Both the position numbers and the translations under genes were made by a program. The notes under the pieces are model-generated. The model was given only the letters and a program-made list of their open reading frames with translations, had not been told where the DNA came from and did no database searches. This document shows, in pieces, positions 7,471-8,397 of a DNA stretch of 8,397 nt (the stretch's first letter is position 1; each line of letters starts with the position of its first letter). The stretch is from Firmicutes bacterium UBA1047 (GTDB lineage: Bacteria > Bacillota > Clostridia > Tissierellales > Sedimentibacteraceae): the NCBI GenBank assembly GCA_002316585.1, contig DCDU01000115.1, positions 17,054 to 25,450 on the forward strand, written 5' to 3'.

Positions 7471-8397
7471 CTAATAATTGAATGTTTTCTTAAAATCATT
7501 GATAGCCTTGATAATCTTTTCCTCAGTTTCTCCTGATAAATCTTTTGTAGAAAAGATTTCGTGCAAAATTTGCGGACAACTTGAATCCATATATTCTAAA
7601 AATTCCTTTTCAAATTTAGTGATATTTTCTACCGGTATATCCAAAAGATATTTGTTAATTGCAGCATAAAATAACACTACCTGATGCTCTACCTTCATGG
7701 GCTTATATTGAGGCTGTTTTAAAAGCTCCATTATTCTTACGCCCATCTCTAACCTTTCCTTAGTATCCTTATCCAATTCGGCTCCGAATTGCGTAAAAGC
7801 TTCTAATTCTCTGTATTGTGCCAATTCAAGCTTTAATTTTCCGGAAACTCTTTTCATAGCCTTAATCTGAGCTGCACTTCCCACTCTGGATACTGATAAG
7901 CCGGTATTAATGGCAGGTCTTTGTCCTGCAAAAAATAAATCCGTTTCCAAAAATAACTGACCGTCTGTAATTGAAATAACATTTGTAGGTATATATGCCG
8001 ATATGTCTCCATCCTGTGTTTCAATAACGGGCAATGCCGTAATTGAGCCTCCGCCGCTTTCTTTGCTTAACTTGGCGGCTCTTTCCAACAACCTTGAATG
8101 CAGATAAAATACATCCCCGGGATAAGCTTCCCTTCCGGGTGACCTTTTTAAAAGCAAGGATATTGTTCTGTATGCAACGGCATGTTTTGACAAATCATCA
8201 TATATAATCAAAACATCCTTGCCTTGATACATATACTCTTCCGCCATGGCAACCCCCGCATACGGAGCTATATACTGAAGAGAAGCAGGCTCACCTGCTG
8301 ATGCCGAGACTACTATCGTATATTCCATAGCGTCATTTTTATGCAAAACATCAACTATTTGGGCAACCGTAGAAATTTTTTGCCCGATGGCAACATA
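7471..8397 (-). CDS. atpA: F1Fo ATP synthase alpha subunit (partial, N-terminus off the window)
   Basis: The frame runs from the right edge to TAG at 7471, giving the C-terminal 308 residues of a protein that is normally about 500. The first visible residues are [15 protein letters not shown], and the Walker A region (GDRQTGKT in this family) lies just off the window. Visible are the Walker B strand [10 protein letters not shown] (61-70), [20 protein letters not shown] (86-105) and [11 protein letters not shown] (167-177), whose Arg is the arginine finger that reaches the catalytic beta site. The helical C-terminal domain follows. Alpha binds nucleotide without hydrolysing it. A TTG at 8346 is internal and not a start. 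The gene precedes atpG by 13 bases, and the rest of the operon should lie to the right. Confidence 0.97.
   Translation of the reverse strand, partial: YVAIGQKISTVAQIVDVLHKNDAMEYTIVVSASAGEPASLQYIAPYAGVAMAEEYMYQGKDVLIIYDDLSKHAVAYRTISLLLKRSPGREAYPGDVFYLHSRLLERAAKLSKESGGGSITALPVIETQDGDISAYIPTNVISITDGQLFLETDLFFAGQRPAINTGLSVSRVGSAAQIKAMKRVSGKLKLELAQYRELEAFTQFGAELDKDTKERLEMGVRIMELLKQPQYKPMKVEHQVVLFYAAINKYLLDIPVENITKFEKEFLEYMDSSCPQILHEIFSTKDLSGETEEKIIKAINDFKKTFNY

Overview
The window is AT-rich and looks like a low-GC Gram-positive anaerobe of the Clostridia type. The evidence is the protein flavour (a DHHW-family surface protein and a DUF2304/DUF6020 glycosylation cluster), AGGAGG-like ribosome binding sites, and a bacterial F-type ATPase operon in the usual alpha-gamma-beta-epsilon order. 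Genus cannot be fixed from this sequence. Every convincing gene is on the minus strand, so transcription runs from high to low coordinates. I saw no tRNA, rRNA, CRISPR array or intact transposase.

Region 1 (8397 to 4436) is the end of the F1Fo ATP synthase operon: the C-terminal 308 residues of atpA (cut by the window edge), then atpG, atpD and atpC, tightly packed and translationally coupled. After atpC come about 315 bases without a gene, holding a 9-bp inverted repeat and a recurring TAGACTAAATTT-like motif. A hairpin plus T7 tract then probably ends the operon.

Region 2 (4384 to about 2590) is a second unit. It has its own sigma-A type promoter and one gene, a membrane-anchored DHHW-family (AlgX/DltD-like, SGNH-type) protein. 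GC-rich hairpins of similar design flank this gene, one in its leader and one across its stop codon. Just downstream lies the C-terminal winged-helix remnant of an ArsR-type regulator, then a weak terminator-like hairpin.

Region 3 (2564 to 1) is a third unit. Its strong promoter (TTGACT, 17 bp, TAGAAT) is overlapped by a perfect 16-bp palindrome containing TACAnnTGTA, the BlaI/MecI/CopY operator consensus. It drives a GT2 polyprenyl-phosphate-type glycosyltransferase, a small DUF2304 membrane protein, and a large polytopic membrane protein of the DUF6020/GT-C type that overlaps DUF2304 by ATGA and runs off the left edge.

Region 3 reads as a compact three-part machine for adding sugar to a surface polymer: a cytoplasmic lipid-linked sugar donor synthase, a small membrane partner, and a membrane glycosyltransferase. 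The DHHW protein next door is a plausible surface-glycan modifier. The link between units 2 and 3, and the control of unit 3 by a BlaI-like repressor, are inferences from layout and motif.
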